IMG/VR virus record: IMGVR_UViG_3300048837_000556
Span: 1-25,120 of that record
Reading direction: 5' to 3' (one strand)
Source of the DNA: a virus
DNA: 25,120 nucleotides
Notes under the pieces: generated by a model
What the model was told of the DNA's origin: nothing
Seen by the model: the letters and a program-made list of their open reading frames with translations, nothing else
Databases searched by the model: none
Made by a program: the position numbers and the translations under genes
Part shown: one piece after another, positions 15,072 to 23,342 of the stretch
Numbering within the stretch: the first letter of the stretch is position 1
Layout: each line of letters starts with the position of its first letter

Positions 15072-17737
15072 TCCTGGTCTATGTGAAATTCAATCCCTTC
15101 CAGTCAGCACCGGCCCGGCGCTTCCGGGTTGAGGCAGGCCGAACCCTGGCCGAGATTGTGGCCATGTGCCGGCCGCCGGAGTTTTTCGACCTGGCGGGCC
15201 ATGTCGGCTTCTATGGGCCGGGAGGACCCGTCGCCGAGGTGCTGCGCACCAATTGGCAGCGGGTGCGGCCGAAGGATCACACCGCGGTCGCGGTCTATTG
15301 CCTGCCCATGGGGGGCGGTGGCGGTGGTGCCGGCGGCGCCCGGAAGGATGTTCTGACGACAGTCGCGGCGCTGGCGGTGCTGGCGGCCGCCACAGCCGTC
15401 TCTGGCGGCGCCCTGGGCCCGGCCGGCCTTGGGCTGTTCGGGGCGAGCTTTGCCGCTGGCGGCTTCGGCGCGGTGGCGGCCGGCGCGGCGATCAGCGTTG
15501 TGGGCTCGCTCGCGGTCAGCGCGCTGGCGCCTCCGCCGGTGGCGGCCAACCAGAAAGCGGGCGAGAGCGATGCCGAGGGCCGCCAGGTGGCGGGCGTCAA
15601 TCCCAACGCCTTGACCAGGGGCGCGCAGCTCTCTTGCGTGGTCGGCACCATGGTGGCGTCTCCGCCGGCGCTCGCCCAGCCCTATACCAGTTTCGAGGAT
15701 GGCGAGACCTATGCCCATGCGATCGTGGGGTTCTGGGGCCGCCATACCGTGGCCGATGTCCGGATCAACAACACCGATATGGATCTCATTCCCGATCTCG
15801 AGGTCGAGATCCGCGAGGGTGTCGCCGGCGATGCCCGGATCACGGTGGCGCCGCATACCGTCATCGAGGACCGCTCTGTCGGCCAGCTCTCCGAGTTCAG
15901 CCTCGATCGCACCGACACCAACCAGCTCGAGAATCAAAGCGTGCCGTCGCGCTCCTATCCGCGCTGGCATTATGCGACGACCGATGGCCGCGCCGAGCGC
16001 ATCAACATCCGGTTGGTGTGGCCGAGCGGCATGGCCAAGGGGACCAATCGCATCGCGGTGCCGATCCGCATCGCCATGCGCCGCATCGGCGATACCGATT
16101 GGATCAATCTGCCGGAGCTGCATTTTACCGATCCCGACAAGACCACCAAGGTCATCCGCCAGCAGATCGAGATCAACTGGAATTCGCGCGTGCCCAATGA
16201 GGCGGTTGTCTCGAATGCCGATCTTCACGCCTATCTGGCGCTGGGCCGCTGCGGTGGCGCCGGGCACAGCTGGGTGCCCGATCCCTATTTCGTGCAGGCG
16301 GTCGGCGTCCATCTTGCCGGCAATACCTCTGTCGACAAAGATGGCGTAAAGATCCACCTGGCCGATGCCGGCTTCCCGCAGGGCGAGTATGAGGTCAGGA
16401 TCATGCGCGGCCTGGCCTATGCCTATAGCGATTTCACGCCCTCGACCTATCTCTACAGCGGCGCCACCGGGCGCTTCTTTGATGCCGACGAGACCGTCTC
16501 GCCCGTCATCGTGCCGGTGGCCCAGCGCGATGCCGTCTCGGCCGTTGTGGTCGAGGTGGTGCAGACCTGGCGCGATGACTATCCGATCGCCGCGCGCTTT
16601 CCCTTGACACTCATCGGGGTGCGCGGCCGCGGCCTGGTGCTTGAGAGCATCTCGGCCACCTTCACGTCCTGGGCCGAGCAATGGGACGGCGGGCAATGGA
16701 CGGCGGCGACCGAGACCGACAATCCGGCAGCGCTCGGCCGGCGCCTTCTGGTCGATTTCAACGATGTCACCGCCAAGCTGCCGGCCGCCATGCGCGATGA
16801 CAACAATCTGGGCGAATGGTTCGAGCAATGTGTCGCCGCGGGCCATACCGTCAATGCGGTGATCGGCAGCGGCACGCTTCTCGAGCACCTGCAGATGATC
16901 GCGGCCGCCGGCTGGGCCTTGCCGCGCTTCGGCGAGAAATGGGGTGTGATCATGGAGCGCGATCGCGCGGCCGAGACGCCGGTGCAGCTCATGACACCAT
17001 TGACCGGCCGCAGCGTGGTCTGGGAGAAGAGCTTTGACGCCCTGCCGCATGCCCTGGCGGCGGAGTTCATCGACGCCTCACGCGGCTACAAGACGCGCGA
17101 TGATGTATTCCACTACCGGCCGGGCTTCGGCCCGCAGACCGCGACCGAGTATCAGACCATCGTCTATACCGGAAAAACCAACGAGGCCGAGGTGCGCGCG
17201 CGCCTGGGGCTCGACATGGGTCAGCTGCTCTATCGCCAGACCACTTACAAGATCGAGCAATGGCTCGACCACATCATGGCGCGCCGCGGCGATCTGGTGC
17301 TCCTGTCTTACGATACGCTCGACCGGCGCTATGGTTTTGCCCGTGTCGCCGCTGTCAATGCATCGGGCGGCAATATCACGTCGCTGGTGCTCGACAGCGA
17401 TGTCGAGATCGCCGGCGGGCCGCTCGATCTTTATTCGGTGCCGGATCTCTATGGCGTTGCCGATCTCTATGCGGATTCCTATGCTTCCGCCGTCGCCATC
17501 CGCAAATCCGACCGGAAGGTCATCACGCTCGATATCACCGAGACGGCCGCCACATCGGTTGTGACCTTCTCGAGCCCGTTGCCGGATCCCGGCACCATCG
17601 TTCCGGGCTGCGTCGTGGCGATCGGGCAACGGGGCATTACCACCAGGCGCTGCATCGTGTTTGATATCCAGAGGCAGGATCTCGAGACGGCCGTGGTGAC
17701 GCTGGTCGATGAGGCGCCGCGGCTTCACGCGGCATAA
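15068..17737 (+). CDS. Tail tip attachment protein (gpI-like head fused to gpJ-like body)
   Basis: This 889-aa protein is a TipJ/host-specificity family tail protein. Residues about 1-80 form a beta-grasp-like domain as in lambda gpI. A glycine run follows (GGGGGGAGGARKD), then a hydrophobic Ala/Gly-rich stretch at about 95-165. The remaining 700 residues match the J-type body, with MVASPPALAQPYTSFEDGE, VLESISATFTSWAEQWDGGQ, and the SDRKVITLDITETAATS region. The frame is open upstream to about 14282, but those codons cover other genes; the ATG 15068 overlaps the peptidase stop. J-type proteins form the trimeric tail end and usually carry receptor contact. This one lacks the long repetitive C-terminus of lambda J (1132 aa). 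Confidence 0.9.
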   Translation: MILVYVKFNPFQSAPARRFRVEAGRTLAEIVAMCRPPEFFDLAGHVGFYGPGGPVAEVLRTNWQRVRPKDHTAVAVYCLPMGGGGGGAGGARKDVLTTVAALAVLAAATAVSGGALGPAGLGLFGASFAAGGFGAVAAGAAISVVGSLAVSALAPPPVAANQKAGESDAEGRQVAGVNPNALTRGAQLSCVVGTMVASPPALAQPYTSFEDGETYAHAIVGFWGRHTVADVRINNTDMDLIPDLEVEIREGVAGDARITVAPHTVIEDRSVGQLSEFSLDRTDTNQLENQSVPSRSYPRWHYATTDGRAERINIRLVWPSGMAKGTNRIAVPIRIAMRRIGDTDWINLPELHFTDPDKTTKVIRQQIEINWNSRVPNEAVVSNADLHAYLALGRCGGAGHSWVPDPYFVQAVGVHLAGNTSVDKDGVKIHLADAGFPQGEYEVRIMRGLAYAYSDFTPSTYLYSGATGRFFDADETVSPVIVPVAQRDAVSAVVVEVVQTWRDDYPIAARFPLTLIGVRGRGLVLESISATFTSWAEQWDGGQWTAATETDNPAALGRRLLVDFNDVTAKLPAAMRDDNNLGEWFEQCVAAGHTVNAVIGSGTLLEHLQMIAAAGWALPRFGEKWGVIMERDRAAETPVQLMTPLTGRSVVWEKSFDALPHALAAEFIDASRGYKTRDDVFHYRPGFGPQTATEYQTIVYTGKTNEAEVRARLGLDMGQLLYRQTTYKIEQWLDHIMARRGDLVLLSYDTLDRRYGFARVAAVNASGGNITSLVLDSDVEIAGGPLDLYSVPDLYGVADLYADSYASAVAIRKSDRKVITLDITETAATSVVTFSSPLPDPGTIVPGCVVAIGQRGITTRRCIVFDIQRQDLETAVVTLVDEAPRLHAA

Positions 17738-17754
17738 ATCAGGATAATCCGATC

Positions 17755-18723
17755 ATGGCACTTGACCAGCTCGTCTCGACAGCGGGGCCGCAGACGGCCG
17801 CTCAGCTGGCAGCCGAAATCAACGAGGAATTCGCCGAGCTGTATAAGCGCAGTTTTGCGCTGGTCGACAGCCCGGCCGGCACCAATGCTTATACGGGATC
17901 GGTCACGCCGGCGCGCACGCTCGCGACCGGTAACGGCTTTCTGATGAAGGTGCCGAACGCTAATACCGGCCCGTCGACCTATAACGGCGTCGATCTTCTG
18001 ACGTCTGAAGGCGCGGCCCTGCAGGCGGGCCAGCTGGCGGCCGATCAGTGGATTGCCTTCGTCTATGATGCTGTCGCGGGCGAGCATCGCATCGTGTCGC
18101 CGCTGGCGGCCGGCGCGACGCCCATCGTGCGGGTCTATACGTCCTCGACCAGCTGGCCGAGGCCCTCGGGCCTTCGCTACATCAAGGTCAGGAACCAGGC
18201 GCCGGGCGGTGGCGGTGGCGGTGCCGGCTCTGCCACTAATGCGGCGGGCGGCGGTGGCGGGTCTGGCGGCTATGGCGAGGCCGTCATTCCGGCGGCGTCG
18301 CTTGGCGCCACGGAAACCGTGACGATCGGGGCTGTCGGCAAGGGCGGAAGTTCGGGGGCGGGCACCGGCGGCACCGGCGGGGCTACCAGCTTCGGCGCGC
18401 TGGTGGTGACCGCGGGCGGCCTCGGCGGCGTCGGCGGTTCATCGGCCACCGGCGGTGTTTCAGGCGGTGCTGGCGGGGCCGCGGGAACGGGCGGCGATAT
18501 CAACCTGCCAGGCACGCCCGGTGCGCCTGGCATCGGCGGCGGGGCGTCAGGGACCGGCGCGCAGTCGCCGCTCGGCGGGCCGGGGGCGATCGGCGTCACG
18601 GCCGGCACCGGCATCGCTGCCGGCAATTACGGCGGCGGCGGATCTGGCGGCTATCACAACGGCACAAACCGCGGCGGTGGTGCCGGCGGGCCTGGGGTCA
18701 TCATTGTCGAGGAATATTATTGA
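17755..18723 (+). CDS. Glycine-rich tail fibre protein
   Basis: This 322-aa protein follows the tip protein by 17 bases. Residues about 1-145 form a non-repetitive attachment domain that starts MALDQLVSTAGPQTAAQLAAEI. Residues about 150-315 are extremely glycine-rich, with many GGxGG, GTGGTGG and GGAGG runs. The end reads GGAGGPGVIIVEEYY, a common C-terminal signature of phage fibres. Such glycine runs can fold as polyglycine II helix sandwiches in adhesin tips, as in the gp38-type adhesins of T-even relatives. Receptor binding is therefore likely but not demonstrated. The repetitive DNA could support recombination with related phages. Confidence 0.8.
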   Translation: MALDQLVSTAGPQTAAQLAAEINEEFAELYKRSFALVDSPAGTNAYTGSVTPARTLATGNGFLMKVPNANTGPSTYNGVDLLTSEGAALQAGQLAADQWIAFVYDAVAGEHRIVSPLAAGATPIVRVYTSSTSWPRPSGLRYIKVRNQAPGGGGGGAGSATNAAGGGGGSGGYGEAVIPAASLGATETVTIGAVGKGGSSGAGTGGTGGATSFGALVVTAGGLGGVGGSSATGGVSGGAGGAAGTGGDINLPGTPGAPGIGGGASGTGAQSPLGGPGAIGVTAGTGIAAGNYGGGGSGGYHNGTNRGGGAGGPGVIIVEEYY

Positions 18724-18785
18724 GGCCGCGCTGTCTGGCGCGGTGAAACCGGGTTTCAGAGTCAACTCTTAAAAGGATAGAACCA

Positions 18786-19070
18786 ATGGCACAGAATACG
18801 CATATCGATCTTGATGCCGGCGAATGGACCTTGCTCACGAATGCGGATGTCACCGCGGTGACGTTCCAGAACATCGGCAGCCATGAGGTGCTCATCAAGG
18901 CCACGACCGATACGGCGACGCCTACCGATGATGATGGCGCCTTGCTCTATCCCTTTGCCATGGGCGAGCGCAATGTGGCGATGTCGGATCTGTTTCCGGG
19001 CCTGTCCGGTGCCGATCGGCTTTGGGGCTATAGTGGCGCGGGCGGCCGCGTGATGGTGTCCCATGCTTGA
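18786..19070 (+). CDS. Small fibre-associated protein, unknown function
   Basis: This 94-aa protein has a good ribosome-binding sequence (AAAAGGAT) before its ATG. It overlaps the long fibre gene by 8 bases. Strand-like segments WTLLTNADVTAVTFQNIGSH and VLIKATTDTATP, and an end RLWGYSGAGGRVMVSHA, suggest a small beta-sandwich. Comparable short proteins sit beside fibre genes in other alphaproteobacterial phages. A role as a fibre cap, collar or assembly partner is possible. I cannot name a family. Confidence 0.65.
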   Translation: MAQNTHIDLDAGEWTLLTNADVTAVTFQNIGSHEVLIKATTDTATPTDDDGALLYPFAMGERNVAMSDLFPGLSGADRLWGYSGAGGRVMVSHA

Positions 19071-21300
19071 GTGGCGCTCGCCTCTTGATGGCCTGCGCTC
19101 ACCGCTGGGGGTGAGGCGCGGCGTCAGCATCCTCAGTCTTTCCGCGGCACTGCTCGCGGCCGAAGCATCGGGCCTGGCTTGGGTCACCAACGACGAGGCC
19201 GTGAGCAAATATGGTTCCATTACAATCAAGGATGCCGGCAATCCTTCAAACAATTATTCGGGGGCTCCCTTCGATTTCGAGGGCGGCAAGCTCGTTCACT
19301 CGCGTGGCAGCAATGCGATGGAGCTGGGCGCGGACGGGCTGTGGAAGTATGCACCGCACAATCTGATCTTTCAGTCGCAGACGCTGAACACGACTTGGAC
19401 AAAAACCAACGTCACTGTCACTGAGGACCAGATCAACGCACCGAACGGAACGCTCACCGCCGACAAGGTCGAAGCCGCGTCATCCACCAATACCACATTC
19501 AGCCAGCCCGCACTGGGTGCCGGAATAAACGGCATCTACGCCGCGATCTATATCAAGCAGGGGTCCGGCGCGACGGAGGCTAACAGGTTCCGCATTCGCA
19601 ATAACACGACTGCGACCGACATTGCTCGCGGGACATTCGACTACAGCACACAAGCTATTACCTATACGACTGGTTCATCTGGCGTCACACTGACACGGGA
19701 CGAAGACGGTTGGTTGCTGCTTGCATATGAAGGTTCGACCGGATGGTCGCTTGGCGATCAAATTGTTTTCTATGTCGGATTTGACGGCACCGCCGAAACT
19801 GCCGGCGAGTTCTTCTACGGTTGGGGTGCTTTGGTCTGCGCCCTTCCCGTGCTCTCTAAAAATTACATCACCGACAACCTCGTCACCACCACCGGAGCTG
19901 TCTATCGCCCGAAGATCTATCGCGATCCCGTCACGCTGCTGAACCCGCGCTACTGGCCCGAGCCGCAGGCGATGAATCGCAACCCGTGGAGCGACGATCT
20001 CACGAATGCGGCGTGGGTGAAAGTCAATGCAACCGCGGCGAAGACGGCGACCGGCATCGGCGGTTTGGCGAATAGTGCCTCGACGCTCACGGCGACGGCA
20101 GCCAATGGGTATGCGCGACTTGATATTACCGCGGCGTCCTCACTGGGTATCACCTCGACGTTCATGAAGCGGCGCACCGGATCTGGTCCGGTCACGATGG
20201 CACAGGGAGAACAGACCGGCAGTGAGATTGTCACGAACGGCGACTTTGCTACAGACATTTCAAGCTGGACGCCCGGCATGTTGGGGGCGGCTACTGCCGC
20301 AACTTGGGATGCCACTGGCAAGCTGGCGATCTCTCGGGCGACAGGGGCAAACTACAGCTTTGCCACCCAGACATTGTCGCTCACTGTAGGAAAACTATAC
20401 AGCATCACGTTCACGGCCACGACGCAGGTCGGTTGTGAAATCGGGTCTGTCATTTTCCCAACTGCTGGTGACATGCTCACAGGAGTTACTGCCAATAATG
20501 CGACAAGAACCTTTTTCTTCACCGCAACGGCAGCGACCGCGTATCTCACATTTTTCGAGAGCACTCAAAGTGCCACAGGAACAGTCGATAATGTCTCGGT
20601 AAAAGAGATCGTCGAAACCACTCTCACATTGACGAGCAACTGGACGCGCGTGAACACGCCGGCCGCAACGATCACCAATCCCTCGATCATCATCAAGCTG
20701 GCGACGAGCGGCGATGCCATCGACGTGCAGGTGGTTCAGAACGAAGCGGGCGGTGTGGTGACGAGTCCGATCCCGACGGCCGGCGCTTCGGTGACGCGGC
20801 TGGCGGATATCGTGAGCATCGCCAACACGCTCTGGCCGAACCAGGACGCGGCGATGGCGTATTATGCAAAGTATGTGGCGAACTTCGTAGATGATGCTCT
20901 GGCGCTACAATATTGCGTTTTTGAAAACGCTAATGCTTCTAACGAATATGTCAGGCTCCAGAGCACAACTCAAACATCAAGAACGGGTCGAAGCCTTTTC
21001 TCTGTTCGTGACAGCGTGGGTGGAACTGTAAATGTGGAAAGCTCAACAGACAACCTTGTGCCAAGTGGAGCAGAGTTTGAAGTTCGAGCGACCTATGACG
21101 CGAGCGGACAAGCGCACTCCATCAACGGGGCTGCAGTGATAATCGGGGCCGTACCCGCGACGTTGCCAACATGCAACACGCTTTACCTTGGGTCTGGCGG
21201 GCCATTTGCACTTAGCCATATCAATGGCCCGCTCGAAATCTTCGCCGCCGCTCCCCGTCGCGTCGTCAATGGCGACCTTCCCACATGGTTAGCAGCATGA
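19063..21300 (+). CDS. Long multi-module tail fibre/receptor-binding protein
   Basis: This 745-aa protein begins in an overlap with the preceding gene. Residues about 1-105 form an attachment region (MLEWRSPLDGLRSPLGVRRG). Residues about 105-270 look like a carbohydrate-binding-module-type beta-sandwich (NLIFQSQTLNTTWTKTNVTV to EFFYGWGALV). A second similar module begins near 310 (NPWSDDLTNAAWVKVNATAA) and finishes after 519 (TLTLTSNWTRV to GGVVTSPIPTAGASVTRLAD). Between its halves, about 384-518, lies a different module that starts IVTNGDFATDISSWTPG and ends GTVDNVSVKEI. The C-terminal 170 residues resemble a concanavalin-like fold around ATYDASGQAHSINGAAVIIG. The DNA is less GC-rich and less biased than the head genes. 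Host receptor binding is inferred. Confidence 0.8.
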   Translation: MLEWRSPLDGLRSPLGVRRGVSILSLSAALLAAEASGLAWVTNDEAVSKYGSITIKDAGNPSNNYSGAPFDFEGGKLVHSRGSNAMELGADGLWKYAPHNLIFQSQTLNTTWTKTNVTVTEDQINAPNGTLTADKVEAASSTNTTFSQPALGAGINGIYAAIYIKQGSGATEANRFRIRNNTTATDIARGTFDYSTQAITYTTGSSGVTLTRDEDGWLLLAYEGSTGWSLGDQIVFYVGFDGTAETAGEFFYGWGALVCALPVLSKNYITDNLVTTTGAVYRPKIYRDPVTLLNPRYWPEPQAMNRNPWSDDLTNAAWVKVNATAAKTATGIGGLANSASTLTATAANGYARLDITAASSLGITSTFMKRRTGSGPVTMAQGEQTGSEIVTNGDFATDISSWTPGMLGAATAATWDATGKLAISRATGANYSFATQTLSLTVGKLYSITFTATTQVGCEIGSVIFPTAGDMLTGVTANNATRTFFFTATAATAYLTFFESTQSATGTVDNVSVKEIVETTLTLTSNWTRVNTPAATITNPSIIIKLATSGDAIDVQVVQNEAGGVVTSPIPTAGASVTRLADIVSIANTLWPNQDAAMAYYAKYVANFVDDALALQYCVFENANASNEYVRLQSTTQTSRTGRSLFSVRDSVGGTVNVESSTDNLVPSGAEFEVRATYDASGQAHSINGAAVIIGAVPATLPTCNTLYLGSGGPFALSHINGPLEIFAAAPRRVVNGDLPTWLAA

Positions 21301-21770
21301 TCGAAATTCTTGCACATTGCGCATCGCGCGAAGATTTTGTGAAGGGCATGACCACCACCCATCTGCCCGATGGCTCAACTCTCTGCACACTCGACGGCGA
21401 GCGCCTCGTTCCGGCGCCCGGCGTGGTCATCATCGAGATCGGTGAAATCACCAAGCCGCTGAAGGACGAGAAGGGAAACATCTTCTTGAACGAAGACGGC
21501 TCGATCCAAACCAAGACCATCGGCGGCTTTCACGTGAACCTTTGCGCCATGGGGCCGCTTGAGGCAATGCTCACGGCGGGTCTTGAGCAGTACGACAAAG
21601 AGGGCAATCTCAAATCTGTTTTTGAACGCACGCACATCCTGGCTCTCATACCAGGCATGAAGTTTGCGCCGATCACGGAGGAGGGAGTGCCCGATGGCTA
21701 CGAGGGGCCAAACGGAGTCCGTCTGTTCGATCCCGCTGCCGTCAAGAATCGCGCTTCCGTGATTATGTGA
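21297..21770 (+). CDS. Conserved-looking protein downstream of the fibre gene, unknown
   Basis: This 157-aa protein starts at ATG 21297, overlapping the fibre stop; an in-frame ATG at 21285 is an alternative. It contains IEILAHCASREDFVKGMTTT, a middle segment GEITKPLKDEKGNIFLNEDG, and a long C-terminal part with no low complexity. No membrane segment or enzymatic motif is obvious. Its position directly after the receptor-binding fibre, in the same compositionally distinct block, suggests a fibre chaperone or an additional tip component. I do not recognise the family. It is separated from the next gene by 46 bases. Confidence 0.62.
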   Translation: MIEILAHCASREDFVKGMTTTHLPDGSTLCTLDGERLVPAPGVVIIEIGEITKPLKDEKGNIFLNEDGSIQTKTIGGFHVNLCAMGPLEAMLTAGLEQYDKEGNLKSVFERTHILALIPGMKFAPITEEGVPDGYEGPNGVRLFDPAAVKNRASVIM

Positions 21771-21816
21771 ACGGCTGCGCGTGGTTGAAAACGATCCGCG
21801 TCGCAAGTGATCCGGG

Positions 21817-22188
21817 ATGAGCCCTTCCGATCTCGACGCCAAAGAAATCGAGCGCCGGGCGCGGGCGCTCGCACTTGAAATCTCCGACAAGAGGGTCGAG
21901 GCCATGGCCTATCGTGATGATGTGAAGCTGGCCGTCCTCGAGAACGAGCTGAAGCATGTTCGTGAAGCGCAGGACCATGCGGCCGAGTTGCTGGTCAATC
22001 AGCAGCGCGAGTTCAATATCAAATTCGAGGCCATGCAGGCGCAGATGCTCAGCATGCAGAAGAATTATCAGGAGCTGAAGGATGTCTTGACAAAGGCATC
22101 CGGCGTCAAGGTCGCGTTCATGGCATTGCTCGCGGGCTTCGGTTTCCTGGTCAATCAGTTCTGGCACTATCTGGCATCGCGGCCGTGA
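21817..22188 (+). CDS. Coiled-coil protein with C-terminal membrane segment
   Basis: This 123-aa protein has a long heptad-like helix at about 5-95, with repeated Glu, Lys, Gln and Leu. A single hydrophobic segment, FMALLAGFGFLVNQFWHYLA, lies near the C-terminus. The arrangement resembles phage membrane proteins of the XhlA type, which work next to holins, but identity is unproven. It lies immediately upstream of the holin gene but before a terminator, so its transcription may follow the tail genes. It could be an accessory lysis factor, an antiholin or an anchor. The ATG at 21817 lacks a strong ribosome-binding sequence. Confidence 0.6.
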   Translation: MSPSDLDAKEIERRARALALEISDKRVEAMAYRDDVKLAVLENELKHVREAQDHAAELLVNQQREFNIKFEAMQAQMLSMQKNYQELKDVLTKASGVKVAFMALLAGFGFLVNQFWHYLASRP

Positions 22189-22217
22189 TCTAGCTGGCCG
22201 CCTGCTGTTCCCGATCG

Positions 22218-22241
22218 ACCGCCCATCGTGGCGGTTTTTTT
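22218..22241 (+). terminator. Rho-independent terminator before the holin
   Basis: A 6-bp stem, ACCGCC at 22218-22223 and GGCGGT at 22230-22235, has a 6-base loop and is followed directly by a run of T to 22241. It is the clearest intrinsic terminator shape inside the late operon. It lies between co-directional tail and lysis genes and acts only on + strand transcripts. Confidence 0.85.
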
Positions 22242-22275
22242 ATGCCATCCATCATCCGCTGAAGGAGATCACGCG

Positions 22276-22491
22276 ATGCTCGTTCGCAACTGGCGCCGCG
22301 TGCTGCGCTACGCCTGGTCGGTCAAGCTGATGGCGGCCGCGGCCGTGCTCACCGGCCTCGAGGCGGTGCTGCCCTCGATCTGGGATTGGATCCCGATGAA
22401 GCCCGAGCACAAGGCCGGGATCACCTTTGCCATCGTGGTCGGCGCGCTGGTGCTGCGCTTCAAGGTTCAAAGCAAAATTTCAGGAGAGTGA
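22276..22491 (+). CDS. Putative holin (two membrane segments)
   Basis: This 71-aa protein has a strong ribosome-binding sequence GAAGGAGAT about eight bases before ATG 22276. A longer reading from 22228 would start inside the terminator and is rejected. Residues about 13-32 (VKLMAAAAVLTGLEAVLP) and 46-62 (ITFAIVVGALVLRF) are membrane segments, separated by a short polar loop with WIPMKPEHKA. Positively charged ends suggest both termini in the cytoplasm. The order holin, endolysin, Rz, Rz1 is classical. Related alphaproteobacterial sequences are often annotated as DUF7940-type. Whether it makes large holes or small pinholes depends on the endolysin type. Confidence 0.75.
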   Translation: MLVRNWRRVLRYAWSVKLMAAAAVLTGLEAVLPSIWDWIPMKPEHKAGITFAIVVGALVLRFKVQSKISGE

Positions 22492-22497
22492 AAGCCC

Positions 22498-22962
22498 ATG
22501 TCCAGTCGCATGAAGAAGAGCGGCGCCTTGACCGCGGCGATCATCGCCCTGGTCGCGGGCTTCGAGGGGTTGCGCACCTATGCCTACCGCGATCCGGTCG
22601 GGATCCCGACCATCTGTTATGGCGAAACCCGCGGCGTGAAGATCGGCGACAAGGCCACCAAGGCGGAGTGTGAGCGCATGCTGGGCGCGAGGCTTCTCGA
22701 ATTCGAGGCCGGCGTGCGGGCGTGCTTGCGGGCGCCCGATCGGTTGCCCGATGGCACCTATGCCGCGGTGCTGTCGTTTTCCTACAATGTCGGTATTGGC
22801 GCCTTCTGCAAATCCACCATGCGGCGGAAACTCGATGGCGGCGATATCCGCGGCGCCTGCAACGAGCTGCTCAAATGGACCAATGCGCGCGGCTTCAGGC
22901 TTCCGGGCTTGGTGAAGCGCCGGCAGCTCGAGCGCGAGCTTTGCCTGAAGGGCACGATATGA
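22498..22962 (+). CDS. Endolysin, GH24 lysozyme, possible signal-anchor-release type
   Basis: This 154-aa muramidase has the catalytic arrangement Glu23-x8-Asp32-x5-Thr38 of T4-like GH24 lysozymes. The surrounding motif reads FEGLRTYAYRDPVGIPTICY, followed by GETRGVKIGD. Residues about 8-22 (SGALTAAIIALVAGF) are weakly hydrophobic, Ala/Gly-rich and immediately precede the catalytic Glu. This resembles signal-anchor-release endolysins such as P21 R. The segment is short compared with the classic case, so the enzyme may instead be soluble. An AGGAGAG ribosome-binding sequence overlaps the holin stop. The enzyme cleaves the glycan strand of peptidoglycan at the end of infection. It overlaps Rz by ATGA. 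Confidence 0.88.
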   Translation: MSSRMKKSGALTAAIIALVAGFEGLRTYAYRDPVGIPTICYGETRGVKIGDKATKAECERMLGARLLEFEAGVRACLRAPDRLPDGTYAAVLSFSYNVGIGAFCKSTMRRKLDGGDIRGACNELLKWTNARGFRLPGLVKRRQLERELCLKGTI

Positions 22963-23342
22963 GGATCCTGGCGGCGATCTTCGCATCGCTCATCGGGTCG
23001 CCCTGGGTTCTGGCCGCCGCGGCCGCGGCCGTGCTGGGATCTTACGTCTATGTCTATACTTGGGGCTACGGCGATGCGGCGGCCAAATGCCGGGAGGCGG
23101 AGTTGCGCGCGACCATCGCCAGCCTCGAGCGCGATCTCCAACGGCAGCGGATCGCCGATTCCTACCGCGATGCTTACGTCGCCTGGCTGCAGAGCGGCTA
23201 CCTGGCCGAGTTGAAAAAGGAGAGGGACGACTATGTGGTCGAAATCGAAGAGCGGCCGGCTGTCGAGCGCTGTCCTGCTTATAAGCCTCGTGATGTTGAG
23301 CGGTTGCGCCGGCTTCGGAACCTCAAGGCTCCAGCCGGTTGA
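22959..23342 (+). CDS. Rz-like inner-membrane spanin subunit
   Basis: This 127-aa protein begins in an ATGA overlap with the endolysin. The N-terminal hydrophobic segment (about residues 14-35, VLAAAAAAVLGSYVYVYTWG) is a single membrane anchor. It is followed by a charged helical periplasmic part with LRATIASLERDLQRQRIAD and ELKKERDDYVVEIEERPAVE. This fits an Rz-type i-spanin, which joins the outer-membrane lipoprotein subunit to fuse the two membranes at lysis. The 3' 110 bases also encode the start of the Rz1-like gene in the +1 frame. Two cysteines are present outside the anchor (AAKCREA and ERCPAYK) and may form dimers. Confidence 0.8.
   Translation: MRILAAIFASLIGSPWVLAAAAAAVLGSYVYVYTWGYGDAAAKCREAELRATIASLERDLQRQRIADSYRDAYVAWLQSGYLAELKKERDDYVVEIEERPAVERCPAYKPRDVERLRRLRNLKAPAG

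Noticed and set aside
15104-17050. 648-codon minus-strand frame opposite the tip protein
   Set aside because: Same reasons; the + strand product matches the J family over its full length.
18200-18720. Repeat array resembling CRISPR in the glycine-rich fibre DNA
   Set aside because: The repetition comes from glycine codons; there are no regular spacers or palindromic repeats.
18726-18760. Hairpin CCGCGC/GCGCGG after the glycine-rich fibre as a terminator
   Set aside because: No T run follows and the stem is short; kept only as a possible local structure.
22228-22275. Earlier start for the holin
   Set aside because: It begins inside the terminator hairpin; the strong ribosome-binding sequence is before 22276.
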